NCBI GenBank assembly: GCA_031292455.1
Contig: JARLHC010000083.1
Coordinates: forward strand, 1 to 33,693
Direction of reading: 5' to 3'
Source of the DNA: Ignavibacteriaceae bacterium
Lineage (GTDB): Bacteria; Bacteroidota; Ignavibacteria; Ignavibacteriales; Ignavibacteriaceae
Length of the DNA: 33,693 bases
A model generated the notes under the pieces. That model searched no databases and was not told the DNA's origin. It worked only from the letters and a program-made list of their open reading frames with translations. A program made the position numbers and the translations under genes. Shown piece after piece: positions 16,319 to 25,053 of the stretch. Every line of letters begins with the position of its first letter. The first letter of the stretch is position 1.

Positions 16319-18058
16319 TTGACGAAACAAAAATACAAGAACCTTGACCCAATCTGGGCAAAAGCCGCATTACTTGGTAGTATGTGGGGCTCAATAGAAA
16401 TTATAGTGGGGAGTTTTCTACATAATCTCCGGATACCGATGACCGGCACAATCCTATCTGCCATCGGCGTGTCGCTACTTATTGGAGGGCACTATCTATG
16501 GAAGGAAAAAGGGTTGATTTGGCGTGCGGGTGTAGTATGCGCGCTTATGAAGTCGATCTCACCGAGTGCTGTAATAATCGGTCCGATGGTCGGGATTTTG
16601 ACAGAAGCATTTGTGCTTGATTTCCTGATACGAATGTCGGGAGGATTATCGATTGGTGTTTTCATTGGAAGCGGGATTGTGGTATGTCTGCCGTTTGTTC
16701 AATCGATCATCAATCTTATAATAACCTATGGATTTAATGTTGCCTCAATATACGTGGGGGTCTACAAAATTGTAGTAAAGAATATCGGCATGCAAAATAT
16801 TAGCATATACCGGGCACTGGGAATATTCTTTTCGCTAAATGCGATCTTTGGTTTTTTTGCTGCATTTGCAGGAATGGCAATAGGAAAAAGAGCAGCAACA
16901 GAAACGCTTGATACAATTCCGACAGCTATAGAGGGAAAGAACTTTTTACTTCCGCCTGTTATCACTTTACATCGATTCTCGATCATATTGCTGATAGCGA
17001 GCTGTGCTATAATTCCATTTATGCTTTTTGCAATAAGTAATCTGACATTGCTTTGGTCGTTGCTATTAGTAGCTACATACACGGTAATCATGGTAAAACG
17101 TTATCCAAATTGCTGGAATAGTTTATCCAGAATAAAAATCTGGATAGGGATGATCATTATTATCCTCCTTTCGGGACTTTTACTTGGCGAGATAACTAAC
17201 ATCCGATCAGGCTGGACGTGGGGCGGAATATTCGTTGGTCTTCAAATGAGTTTACGGGCCATTTTTATGGTAGTAGCTTTCAATGTCATTAGTGTTGAAC
17301 TGCGTAATCCGAAAATTATAAATTGGGTTCTTAGGCGAGGGTTAGGACAGCTGGCCACGGCAATGGAAGTCGCCTTTGATGCACTTCCGACACTAATTGC
17401 CTCTCTTGGGGAGCAGCGTAATGTTTTGCGGCATCCTATCATCTCGCTTTCGCGACTTTTCCTTGTTGCACAGCATCGAATGAGACAGCTTAAACTGGGA
17501 GATTCCACAGGGAATAAAATTTACATTTTAACAGGTGAACAGGGGACGGGGAAAACAATGTTTCTCTCGCGTCTTGTGGATGAACTCCGGAAAAAAAATA
17601 TTCAGGCAGGCGGAATATTATCCCCAAGTGTGCAGAGAGACTCAGTGCGGCTTGGTTATGACGTATTGAATATCCGGACAGGAGAGCGAACCATACTTTG
17701 CCGAAACGAACCCGGATCTACCGGCATCAATATTGGCAAGTGGATTTTTCGTAATGATGGAATACAATCGGGTAATTCAGCGCTCGATCAACTTTCCCTT
17801 ATTGGCTGCGGTTTGGTAATTATTGACGAAGTAGGGCCATTGGAACTTGAGAACAAAGTCTGGTGCCCGTCACTTAATTTACTGGTTGGTTCATCGCCAT
17901 ACCCGTTGATTCTTGTTGTGCGGGAAAAACTAATTGAGCGTGTAACAGACCGCTGGTCATTTATTCCAGAAGCCATTTGGAAAATAAGCAGGGACAATTC
18001 AGAAGAACTTTTAGTAGAAATAACAGATGCGATAATAAGACCAATCAATCAATTATAA
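16319..18058 (+). CDS. Polytopic membrane protein fused to a THEP1-type P-loop NTPase; possible ECF-like transporter
   Basis: A 579-residue fusion. Residues about 10-390 are membrane-embedded, with roughly nine or ten hydrophobic segments. The first half (AALLGSMWGSIEIIVGSFLH, ILTEAFVLDFLIRMSGG) resembles the S component of ECF importers. The part at about 305-385 (MSLRAIFMVVAFNVIS, LRRGLGQLATAMEVAFDALP) has the feel of an EcfT coupling protein. Residues about 400-575 are a nucleoside-triphosphatase of the THEP1/NTPase_1 family: Walker A TGEQGTGKT (Lys412), then LVIIDEVGPLEL as Walker B at about residue 500. No ABC ATPase is nearby. The start is a TTG with a weak ribosome-binding site. The TonB receptor begins 17 bp after the stop, so this is the first gene of an uptake operon; the substrate is unknown. 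Confidence 0.72.
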   Translation: MTKQKYKNLDPIWAKAALLGSMWGSIEIIVGSFLHNLRIPMTGTILSAIGVSLLIGGHYLWKEKGLIWRAGVVCALMKSISPSAVIIGPMVGILTEAFVLDFLIRMSGGLSIGVFIGSGIVVCLPFVQSIINLIITYGFNVASIYVGVYKIVVKNIGMQNISIYRALGIFFSLNAIFGFFAAFAGMAIGKRAATETLDTIPTAIEGKNFLLPPVITLHRFSIILLIASCAIIPFMLFAISNLTLLWSLLLVATYTVIMVKRYPNCWNSLSRIKIWIGMIIIILLSGLLLGEITNIRSGWTWGGIFVGLQMSLRAIFMVVAFNVISVELRNPKIINWVLRRGLGQLATAMEVAFDALPTLIASLGEQRNVLRHPIISLSRLFLVAQHRMRQLKLGDSTGNKIYILTGEQGTGKTMFLSRLVDELRKKNIQAGGILSPSVQRDSVRLGYDVLNIRTGERTILCRNEPGSTGINIGKWIFRNDGIQSGNSALDQLSLIGCGLVIIDEVGPLELENKVWCPSLNLLVGSSPYPLILVVREKLIERVTDRWSFIPEAIWKISRDNSEELLVEITDAIIRPINQL

Positions 18059-18074
18059 AAAAAAAGGAAACTAA

Positions 18075-20093
18075 ATGAAAAAACTATTCATCACAATGTT
18101 TGCTGTTTGTCTTTTAAGTATTGGAATTTATTCCCAGACAACTCCCCCATCGGCTGGATCTAAAGACAGCCTGAAGATTTTTTATCTTGGCGAAATTGTT
18201 GTAACAGGAACGGTTGAAAATGCAACTTCGCCATTTCAGCAAGACAACATATCTAAATCAGAACTAGAAAGTAATCATTTGCTTGATGCTTCACATGCTT
18301 TAAAATTTCTTCCAGGTTTATCGCTTTCAAGTGTCGGCGGACGTAACGAATCAATGGTTTATGTACGCGGTTACGATTTACGTCAGGTGCCGGTATTTAT
18401 AGACGGGATTCCCGAATATGTTCCATACGATGGATATGTTGATCTTGCCCGATTCACCACATTTGATCTTTCAGAGATCACGGTAACGAAAGGATTCTCA
18501 TCAGTATTGTATGGTCCTAACGCGATGGGAGGGGCGATTAATCTTGTGTCAAGAAAACCAACAGCGAAGTACGAATACGATCTCTCCAGCGGTATCATGA
18601 ATACGGGCGGGTATGATTATGCAATTAATCTTGGTACAAATCAGGGATTGTATTATTTAACCGGAAGCGCTTCCAAGCTAAGGCAAAACTCATATCCGCT
18701 TTCTAAATCGTTTGCGCCAACCTCAACTGAGAACGGCGGCGAACGCGACAATTCATACCGCAATGATACCAAATATAATTTAAAAGCGGGGTACACTCCT
18801 AACGCAACGGACGAATACTCCTTTACTTATATAAACCAACAGGGGGAAAAAGGAAATCCGGTTTACACGGGAAACAATCCTAATGGCACAATACGGTATT
18901 GGCAATGGCCTGATTGGGACAAGTTCAGCGAATACTTTATCTCCCAGACGCTCATTGGTGATAAGGCATCAAACGACAACGTGTTACTGAAAACAAGGTT
19001 CTTTCATGACAAGTTCAAGAACACACTTTTTGCATATGATAATGCTTCCTATAATACCCAGTTAAAGAAAAGTTCATTTCAGAGTTATTATGATGATGAT
19101 ACATGGGGCTCAGTAATTGAAGCATCAAGTGGAATGATAACCGATAATCATCTTACATTTGCAACACATTGGAAAGAGGACATTCACCGTGAGCATAATC
19201 TGGGTGAGCCAATAAGAACCGTGAGTGATGCAACTATATCAGCCGGAATGGAAGATGCATACCATGCAACTTCTCAGTTGACTTTTGTCGGCGGATTAAG
19301 CTACGATTTCCGAAAAGAATTAGAAGCGCAAAACTATGACAGTAAATCGAAAACAATTTCCGATTTTCAGCTGGACAACACTCATGCGTTGAATGCACAA
19401 CTCGGAGGTTATTTCAATCTATCTGAAGAGAGACAATTATCATTCAGTATAGCCCGTAAAACACGTTTTGCTACAATGAAGGACCGATATTCCTATAAAC
19501 TTGGAACCGCACTGCCCAATCCGAGTTTGATACCAGAACAGGCAATCAATTATGACCTGGCATATCAAGAGATTCTTAGCACAATTGGTAAATACAAAGT
19601 GAGCGTGTTTTATAACGATCTTAATAATGTTATCCAACAGGTCAGTAACGTGCAAGGAAATCTAAGCCAAATGCAAAATCTCGGAAAGGCGCATTATTAC
19701 GGGAGTGAACTTGAATTAGATACTCGTATTTTATCAATTGTAAGTGCCGGGGGGAATTATACATTTCTTAAACGAGAAAATATTTCAAATCCAGGTGTGA
19801 AATTTCTAGATACACCTGAACATAAAATTGTTCTGTACCTTAATGTCTTTCCAATATCGGCAATGGAGGTTGTAGCAAGTACGGAATATAACTCTGCACG
19901 TTACAGTACAAGCGATGGCACTTACCCAGCGGGACCATTTGCTGTTTTTAACTTAGGGGCATCGTTGAATCTTTTCAGGATGTTTAAGCTGGATGCGGGA
20001 ATACAGAATCTTTTTGACAGAAATTATTCGCTAACGGAAGGATATCCCGAACCAGGAAGAACGTTTTATCTAACACTACACTTTCAAAATTGA
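18075..20093 (+). CDS. TonB-dependent outer-membrane receptor
   Basis: A 672-residue receptor. The signal peptide (1-20) ends GIYSQ. A TonB-box-like stretch, GEIVVTGT, lies at about residue 39. The plug domain follows with LKFLPGLSLSSVGGRNES, VYVRGYDLRQVPVFIDGIP, FDLSEITVTKGFSSVLYG and AMGGAINLVSRKP. The remaining ~500 residues form a 22-strand-type barrel with the usual C-terminal block: FKLDAGIQNLFDRNYSLTEG, then PGRTFYLTLHF. There is no N-terminal carboxypeptidase-like domain, so it is not a SusC. It is of siderophore/cobalamin-receptor length. It sits between the membrane-NTPase fusion and the DUF364 protein, which favours a metal or metal-complex ligand. A clear purine-rich ribosome-binding site (AAAAAGGAAA) precedes the ATG. 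Confidence 0.92.
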   Translation: MKKLFITMFAVCLLSIGIYSQTTPPSAGSKDSLKIFYLGEIVVTGTVENATSPFQQDNISKSELESNHLLDASHALKFLPGLSLSSVGGRNESMVYVRGYDLRQVPVFIDGIPEYVPYDGYVDLARFTTFDLSEITVTKGFSSVLYGPNAMGGAINLVSRKPTAKYEYDLSSGIMNTGGYDYAINLGTNQGLYYLTGSASKLRQNSYPLSKSFAPTSTENGGERDNSYRNDTKYNLKAGYTPNATDEYSFTYINQQGEKGNPVYTGNNPNGTIRYWQWPDWDKFSEYFISQTLIGDKASNDNVLLKTRFFHDKFKNTLFAYDNASYNTQLKKSSFQSYYDDDTWGSVIEASSGMITDNHLTFATHWKEDIHREHNLGEPIRTVSDATISAGMEDAYHATSQLTFVGGLSYDFRKELEAQNYDSKSKTISDFQLDNTHALNAQLGGYFNLSEERQLSFSIARKTRFATMKDRYSYKLGTALPNPSLIPEQAINYDLAYQEILSTIGKYKVSVFYNDLNNVIQQVSNVQGNLSQMQNLGKAHYYGSELELDTRILSIVSAGGNYTFLKRENISNPGVKFLDTPEHKIVLYLNVFPISAMEVVASTEYNSARYSTSDGTYPAGPFAVFNLGASLNLFRMFKLDAGIQNLFDRNYSLTEGYPEPGRTFYLTLHFQN

Positions 20094-20175
20094 TAAGTAC
20101 GGACTAAGAGAAAGTTCAAGTTTATGATTTATTTAATACTTTTGTAGTAATAGCAGATTAAATGGAATACAATCA

Positions 20176-20895
20176 ATGGAATTAGAAAAAAAACTTATTG
20201 CCAGTATTGAGGGATATGATAACCTTGTAAAGAATGTCTGTATAGGAATAACCTGGACAGCAATCGAATCACGATTTGCCGGGTTGAGCCATACATACCA
20301 AACCACTGAGAAGACCGATATAGCGAATGCCGGAGATTTAACTTCTTTCACTGCTGCAGAACTTGCAAAACGCATACTATCGTGGAAACCTTTAGATGCG
20401 TCGATTGGAGTTGCAGCGATCAACTCATTAGTGGAATCTTCCGGAGAAAAGGGGAACGTTAAGGATTTCATAATGGATAAGGTGCGCGGTAAAGTAGTTA
20501 CGATGGTAGGACGATTTCCATTTTATAATGAGATAGCAGCAATTGCGCGTAAGTTGTATCTGCTGGAGATTAATCCCATTGGAGAGGAGCTTCCTGCTTT
20601 TGCCTGTGAAGAAGTAATTCCCAAATCGGATATGAATTTAATTACAGGTACGGCGCTTATAAATCATTCCCTTCAGCGGCTGTTAGAGCTTGGACAAAAC
20701 GGATATAATATTGTGTTAGGACCAACTACTCCCCTGTCACCAGTCCTTTTTGATTTTGGCGCCGACATTGTTGCCGGTGCCAAAATCACGGATTATAAAG
20801 CTGCATCAAAGAGTATCATGCAGGGTGTGCGAAGGGCGAAAAAGCTACAGGGGGTAGAGCCGTTGTGTCTTTTTCGTAAAGGTATTAAAATATAA
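20176..20895 (+). CDS. DUF4213/DUF364 putative heavy-metal-chelation protein
   Basis: A 239-residue cytosolic protein. Residues about 1-85 match the DUF4213 enolase-N-like domain (IGITWTAIESRFAGLSHTYQ, ASIGVAAINSLVE). Residues about 100-230 match DUF364, a Rossmann-like domain: VVTMVGRFPFYNEIA, then INPIGEELPAFACEEVIP, LITGTALINHSLQRLLEL, VLGPTTPLSPVLFDFGADIVAG. The family is described as a putative heavy-metal chelator on structural grounds, and its real ligand is not settled. Full-length proteins are about 230-260 residues, so this one is complete. It follows the TonB receptor by 82 bp on the same strand, probably as the third gene of the operon, and may accept the imported metal or cofactor. 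Confidence 0.85.
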   Translation: MELEKKLIASIEGYDNLVKNVCIGITWTAIESRFAGLSHTYQTTEKTDIANAGDLTSFTAAELAKRILSWKPLDASIGVAAINSLVESSGEKGNVKDFIMDKVRGKVVTMVGRFPFYNEIAAIARKLYLLEINPIGEELPAFACEEVIPKSDMNLITGTALINHSLQRLLELGQNGYNIVLGPTTPLSPVLFDFGADIVAGAKITDYKAASKSIMQGVRRAKKLQGVEPLCLFRKGIKI

Positions 20896-21167
20896 TAATA
20901 AGCAGTTCAACTTTCTCTAAACTGATTCAATAATTTTAAATACTATTACTTGAGAAATAATCAGCAAGATAATTGGGAGGAACGCCGAGTGCATAAATAA
21001 CAACAAGGGTTAAAAGATAAAGTAACACAATCTCCCATATGAATAATCTGAATCAGATAATTTAATAACTTAAATAAATCGACTTTTAAAAAGTACAATT
21101 CAGAAATGATAAAAGAATCAGTGTATGAGTATTGCCGGCTGAAAAGCAGATGAATACGGAATTTCAT

Positions 21168-22035
21168 TCATTTGAGTACCTGCATTTTTTTTGCCTGTAT
21201 GTAAGAGCCGGATCTTAAAACACAGATATATACTCCGCTGGGAAGTGCCGCAGCGGAGAAGTTAATTAAATAGTTTCCGGCAGGTTTATATTCATTAATT
21301 ATAGTAACTATTTCGTGTCCAACAATATCAAATATCTTTAAAGTAGTATAGCCATCTGCCGGCAACTGATAACTAATAGTAGTAGAAGGATTAAAGGGAT
21401 AAAGTTGTATTATTCTGAAGCGTGGCGGTAATAGAACTGATATTATCGCAAATAAAATTGCCGGTTAAATTATCATTATCGAAAGTGAAAACAGCAGTTC
21501 CGCCGTTCTTGCCGGAAGTGCCCCATTGACCGGCACTTGCATTGATGAGAACGCCCGAAGGTGCACTGGTAGTTACACCGGTTAGTGTAACTACTCCTTT
21601 TGTATTGTTAATATAGAAGAGCGGACCTGCAACCGAGGAGAGGGAGCCCCCGGTCATTGTAAACGTACCCAATGTTCCGGCAGCATCACCGGACATACTT
21701 TGATAAATCATAACTCCACGGCTTACAGCACCGGACAATGAGGTATTGGTTAATGTAATGGAGTTTGCCCCTTCAATAACTGCTGCTTCCGAACCAGTGG
21801 CAGAGATAACTGCATCCGTGACGGATATAATTCCGGTTGAATAAATACCAGGAGCTGTAGTGCCGGTAGTATTCATGGTTCCACCGTTAACAATAATTGT
21901 ACCTCCGCCGCGATCAGTGGCGATAGCAGCTGAACTTGATCCTGCGGTTTTAATTATAACATTATTTAATGTAAGAGTTGCAGCATTAGTGGCATCAACG
22001 CCATGCCCCAGATTACCTGAGCAGGTGAAAGACCT
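21168..22035 (-). pseudogene. Broken secreted repeat protein with T9SS sorting domain
   Basis: The minus-strand frame is open from 22035 (after a TAA at 22036-22038) without a proper start: CSGNLGHGVDATNAAT, then LTLNNVIIKTAGSSSAA. It continues through parallel beta-helix-like Gly/Thr/Ser repeats (GIISVTDAVISATGSEAAVI, LTNTSLSGAVSRGVMIY) to a stop at 21391. The sorting domain resumes in another frame: YPFNPSTTISYQLP, then PSGVYICVLRSG, ending KKMQVLK. The usual QNYPNPFNP linker has collapsed to YPFNP, so a small deletion caused the frameshift. Two open pieces (21391-21876 and 21168-21365) therefore belong to one dead gene lacking its 5' end. Intact relatives would be secreted adhesin-like proteins. 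Confidence 0.78.
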
Positions 22036-22249
22036 TTAGTTTTATTAATAAGCATATTTTAATTATTATGTAAAAGGGAAATACAATGGGTAACTTTAAT
22101 TTAACAGAAGTCTATTTCCTTTGATATAAAGGATTTCAAATACCCAGGAGTCTTCGGAATAATATTTAAAAGTAAGAAGCATATATCAAGAGTAATGTGT
22201 GGATAAAACCTTAAAATATTGGTCATTTAGGAAATACCGTAATTAGGTA

Positions 22250-23518
22250 TTACAGCCAATTATTAAAAGTAACATTCAACGAATAATACTGAGTGTTATT
22301 TAAAATAGAATCAGGGGTGTTGACTTTGCTCTGGTTATATTTGATACCGATATGGTTAAGAAGATATTTCATGAAGTTGTTTTCAAAAACACCAGGTTGA
22401 ATAACTGCAAGTGTTTTAAGTATTCCTGATAAGTTAACTGCATAGCCGTCTGTTTTGAAATTGCGATTACCATGAAGGGGATCTTCAGAAAAACTTCCGC
22501 CATAGATATAAACAGTTTCAGCAAAGTTTAATTCCCATCCTTTTAGTTTATCTGTCTCTTTATTTGTTTTGCCAAGTATAACTTCTTTAAAGAAATTAAT
22601 ATCACCAAGGCCGGGCTGGTATGTTCCAATTCCCATGCTATCAGTTGATACACATAAATCATTGGCTTCCACAGTCCATTTGAATGAGAGAGGGGTCCAG
22701 GAGATATCATTCCGATCATATTGGAAACCGACGGTAAGACCGATACCTGCACGAGCCATTCTTGGAAGAGGATCAGTTTGACCGGGAAGATAAGATATCG
22801 ATTCCTGGCCCAGGTTACTTTTTGAAATACCCAAGCTGAAATTAAACAGAGGAGATATGTTATTATATATTTTTATTGGCTGGTTAATAATTTTTGAAGC
22901 AATAGATACAACCGGGACATCTAGAAGGAAGCCGAGATCATAGAGGTTAGCTGATGCGCTTGCATTTCCGATTTCACTTGCTATGGGTTGATCTGAAAGT
23001 GTTGAAGTAACATGCTTATAAGTAATACCTATTGATGCTCTTACGAAATAATCCATTGCTATACTAAGAGTTAACTGATTAGCTTCATTATAGTCGGTAA
23101 CCAGGTAGGGAATATCAGGGCCACTTCCTGCAAAAAAATTATTACTATGGAAATGAATATTGGAATAAGAAATACCAATACTCATGGGTGGAAGCTGAGG
23201 ATAAAATTTATTTACATTTATACCTGCATTAGCAACAATTGTACGAATCCACATATTATTATTAAATTCACGAAAGTAAGGAGCGTAATCACTGTAATTT
23301 TCATTAAGGGTGAAGAATGAATTATTGAGACTCTGCATTCCCAAGTGAGCGGGGTTTGTTGTAAGGGCGGCGGGATTATCTGTTATATGGGCTACCGAAG
23401 CCAGACCCATACCAAGCATTTCAGAGTTTGTAGGATATTCTAAAACTTCCTGAGCGAAAGATAAAGCGGAAAAGAATTGGAAAAGGAAGAGAACACTGAT
23501 GAGGATTATTTTTTTCAT
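22250..23518 (-). CDS. PorV/PorQ-like outer-membrane protein
   Basis: A 422-residue outer-membrane protein. The signal peptide (1-22) ends LSFAQ. Right after it comes the block SEMLGMGLASVAHITDNPAAL with TNPAHLG, the hallmark of the PorV/PorQ (UPF0164-related) group in Bacteroidota and Ignavibacteria. The rest alternates beta strands typical of a FadL-like barrel (LTLSIAMDYFVRASIGITYK, LSFKWTVEAND, WELNFAETVYIYGGSF) and ends LNVTFNNWL. PorV shuttles cargo bearing the type IX sorting domain and PorQ is another T9SS factor. With several sorting-domain proteins in this window, a T9SS-linked role is reasonable, but other members of the group are general membrane proteins. The start has AGGAG eight bases upstream. 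Confidence 0.8.
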   Translation of the reverse strand: MKKIILISVLFLFQFFSALSFAQEVLEYPTNSEMLGMGLASVAHITDNPAALTTNPAHLGMQSLNNSFFTLNENYSDYAPYFREFNNNMWIRTIVANAGINVNKFYPQLPPMSIGISYSNIHFHSNNFFAGSGPDIPYLVTDYNEANQLTLSIAMDYFVRASIGITYKHVTSTLSDQPIASEIGNASASANLYDLGFLLDVPVVSIASKIINQPIKIYNNISPLFNFSLGISKSNLGQESISYLPGQTDPLPRMARAGIGLTVGFQYDRNDISWTPLSFKWTVEANDLCVSTDSMGIGTYQPGLGDINFFKEVILGKTNKETDKLKGWELNFAETVYIYGGSFSEDPLHGNRNFKTDGYAVNLSGILKTLAVIQPGVFENNFMKYLLNHIGIKYNQSKVNTPDSILNNTQYYSLNVTFNNWL

Positions 23519-23830
23519 AACTATACTCCTGCTTATTTAGAAAATCCCAATAATTAAAATTAAAAGTTTTAATGTAGAAGAGCAACGTAATTATGAAATT
23601 AAAGTAATGACTGAAAGCATTTACAAGTTATTATTTAGATAAAATGTAATATTTCTTTATTTTAATATTTTATCGGTTCATATTAAAAAATAGTTTTCTA
23701 ACCTATTGAGTAGTTTAAATGAGCTTAAATCAATAACGAATTGCCAAGGTGCAATTCAGAAGAAATTGCAGTGTAAGAACCGAAACTTTGCCAATCATAT
23801 CTATTAATTAAATATACCTTCTTCATATTT
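23519..23830. other. 312-bp divergent spacer
   Basis: AT-rich spacer between the divergent PorV/PorQ-like and thioesterase genes. It must carry promoters for both. I could not identify -33/-7 elements with confidence, and I see no ORF, repeat or hairpin worth listing. Confidence 0.4.
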
Positions 23831-24622
23831 ATGCGATACTTAGCTATTTTTGATATAGATGGAGTTATTAATAAGTACAATATGTTTGAAAAGCAATTTA
23901 ATTTAAGATACTTTGAGATGGATCAGCATGGAGGGGCATCCCCTACCACAATTTTAACGCTTTTAGAAGAAGCGGCGGCAGAACACTGTTTATCAATGAA
24001 ACGGAGCTTATATGATTTGTTTAATCAAAACATAGGCTGGGTTCTGCTATCCGGATATCTACAAATGGAACGTTACCCTTTGTACAAAGAAAAAATTATT
24101 ATCAGAACGTGGATATCAAAATATTCGAGCATTAAAGGTTTAAGAGAAAACATTATTTATGATGAACAAGGATGTATAATTGGAAGAGCAAAGGGCTTGT
24201 GGTTATTCTTTGATATAAAAAGAAGGATGCCTGTTAGAATTTTTGATGACATTAAGGAAAAATGGTCTTTTTTTCCGGAAGAAAGTATCAAGTATGACAT
24301 TAAGAAAAAAATTGAAGCGATAGACTCGGCCGAATACAAAAAAAGCTTTCTTGTGCACCGGTACGATATGGATTCAAATAAACATGTAAATAATCTAAGA
24401 TACTTACAGTGGTTAATTGAAACTATTCCAAATGAGATTATGGATAATTGTTATATGTATTCTATAGACGGCCGTTTTGTTAACGAAGCTCAATTTGGCC
24501 ACACAATTGAATCTTTAACGGAACATGAGAATGACGCACACAAATTTATTCATACAATAAGAGATCTTGATAATAATCAAGTTTGTTCTACCGCAAGAAC
24601 GGTATGGAGGAATAGGGTATAA
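23831..24622 (+). CDS. Acyl-ACP thioesterase (FatA/FatB-like, double hotdog)
   Basis: A 263-residue enzyme with two hotdog domains. The first runs from FNLRYFEMDQHGGASPTTIL through LLEEAAAEHC to RTWISKYSSIKGLRENIIYD and WLFFDIKRRMPVRI. The second opens with FLVHRYDMDSNKHVNNLRYLQWLIE; its Asp, Asn and His (DMDSNKHVNN) are the catalytic motif of plant and bacterial acyl-ACP thioesterases. It should release fatty acids from acyl carrier protein in the cytosol. Residues 1-17 (MRYLAIFDIDGVINKYN) lie before the family start and look foreign; an ATG at 23882 would begin exactly at MFEKQFNLRYFE. Neither start has a good ribosome-binding site, so I keep the longer form with doubt. It appears to be monocistronic. 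Confidence 0.82.
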   Translation: MRYLAIFDIDGVINKYNMFEKQFNLRYFEMDQHGGASPTTILTLLEEAAAEHCLSMKRSLYDLFNQNIGWVLLSGYLQMERYPLYKEKIIIRTWISKYSSIKGLRENIIYDEQGCIIGRAKGLWLFFDIKRRMPVRIFDDIKEKWSFFPEESIKYDIKKKIEAIDSAEYKKSFLVHRYDMDSNKHVNNLRYLQWLIETIPNEIMDNCYMYSIDGRFVNEAQFGHTIESLTEHENDAHKFIHTIRDLDNNQVCSTARTVWRNRV

Positions 24623-25053
24623 TTTAATTAGGTTTGGTTGTTCTGAACAGCAATTATTTATCAGGTAATAATTCCCTGGAATAGTAATCAAGATAGATTG
24701 TTATAGGGGTCAGACATAACATTGAGATAAACGCCCATTTAAAAAAGAAGCGACTCGGGTCCGGATATCCAGTTAACCGATCCTCTTGATAAGCCATCCG
24801 ACCGGTTTTATCTACGTTCAGACTATCATTCAGGTATGCGATAATTCTACCGTTGTTATGTTTAGAAAAACAATCGGGAAGTCCGCCGGAATAAACATGC
24901 TAAACGAGAAAGCATAGTTCTTTCCTTCCTGAGAAATGAGGTTATTTCCTTTTTTGCTAATTAAACACAGTAGTATTATTATTCTATATCTATGTTTGCA
25001 GCAATATTGTATTCAATAGCTTTAATATTTGAAACTTCTTTATTTGAAAATCA
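24623..25053. other. 431-bp spacer with a possible peptidase scrap
   Basis: No intact gene. The middle holds a short coding relic described separately at 24761-24838. The last ~100 bp are AT-rich and should carry the promoter of the thioredoxin-fold gene at 25054; no clear ribosome-binding site precedes its ATG. Confidence 0.35.
24761..24838 (+). pseudogene. Possible relic of an M28-type peptidase
   Basis: One short frame reads DPLDKPSDRFYLRSDYHSG and then hits a stop. M28 aminopeptidases carry a similar stretch (Asp-Pro, then Phe-Tyr-x-Arg-Ser-Asp-His) near a zinc ligand. Further bases in a shifted frame might continue it. At about 25 codons this could be chance, so the call is tentative. 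Confidence 0.22.

Noticed and set aside
20896-21167. Hydrophobic minus-strand frame (LLTLVVIYALGVPPNYLADY)
   Set aside because: About 35 codons with no start; could be a membrane-protein scrap, but too short to support.
22233-22251. AATACC/GGTATT inverted repeat as terminator
   Set aside because: It overlaps the stop codon of the PorV/PorQ-like gene, is only 6 bp and lacks a T run.
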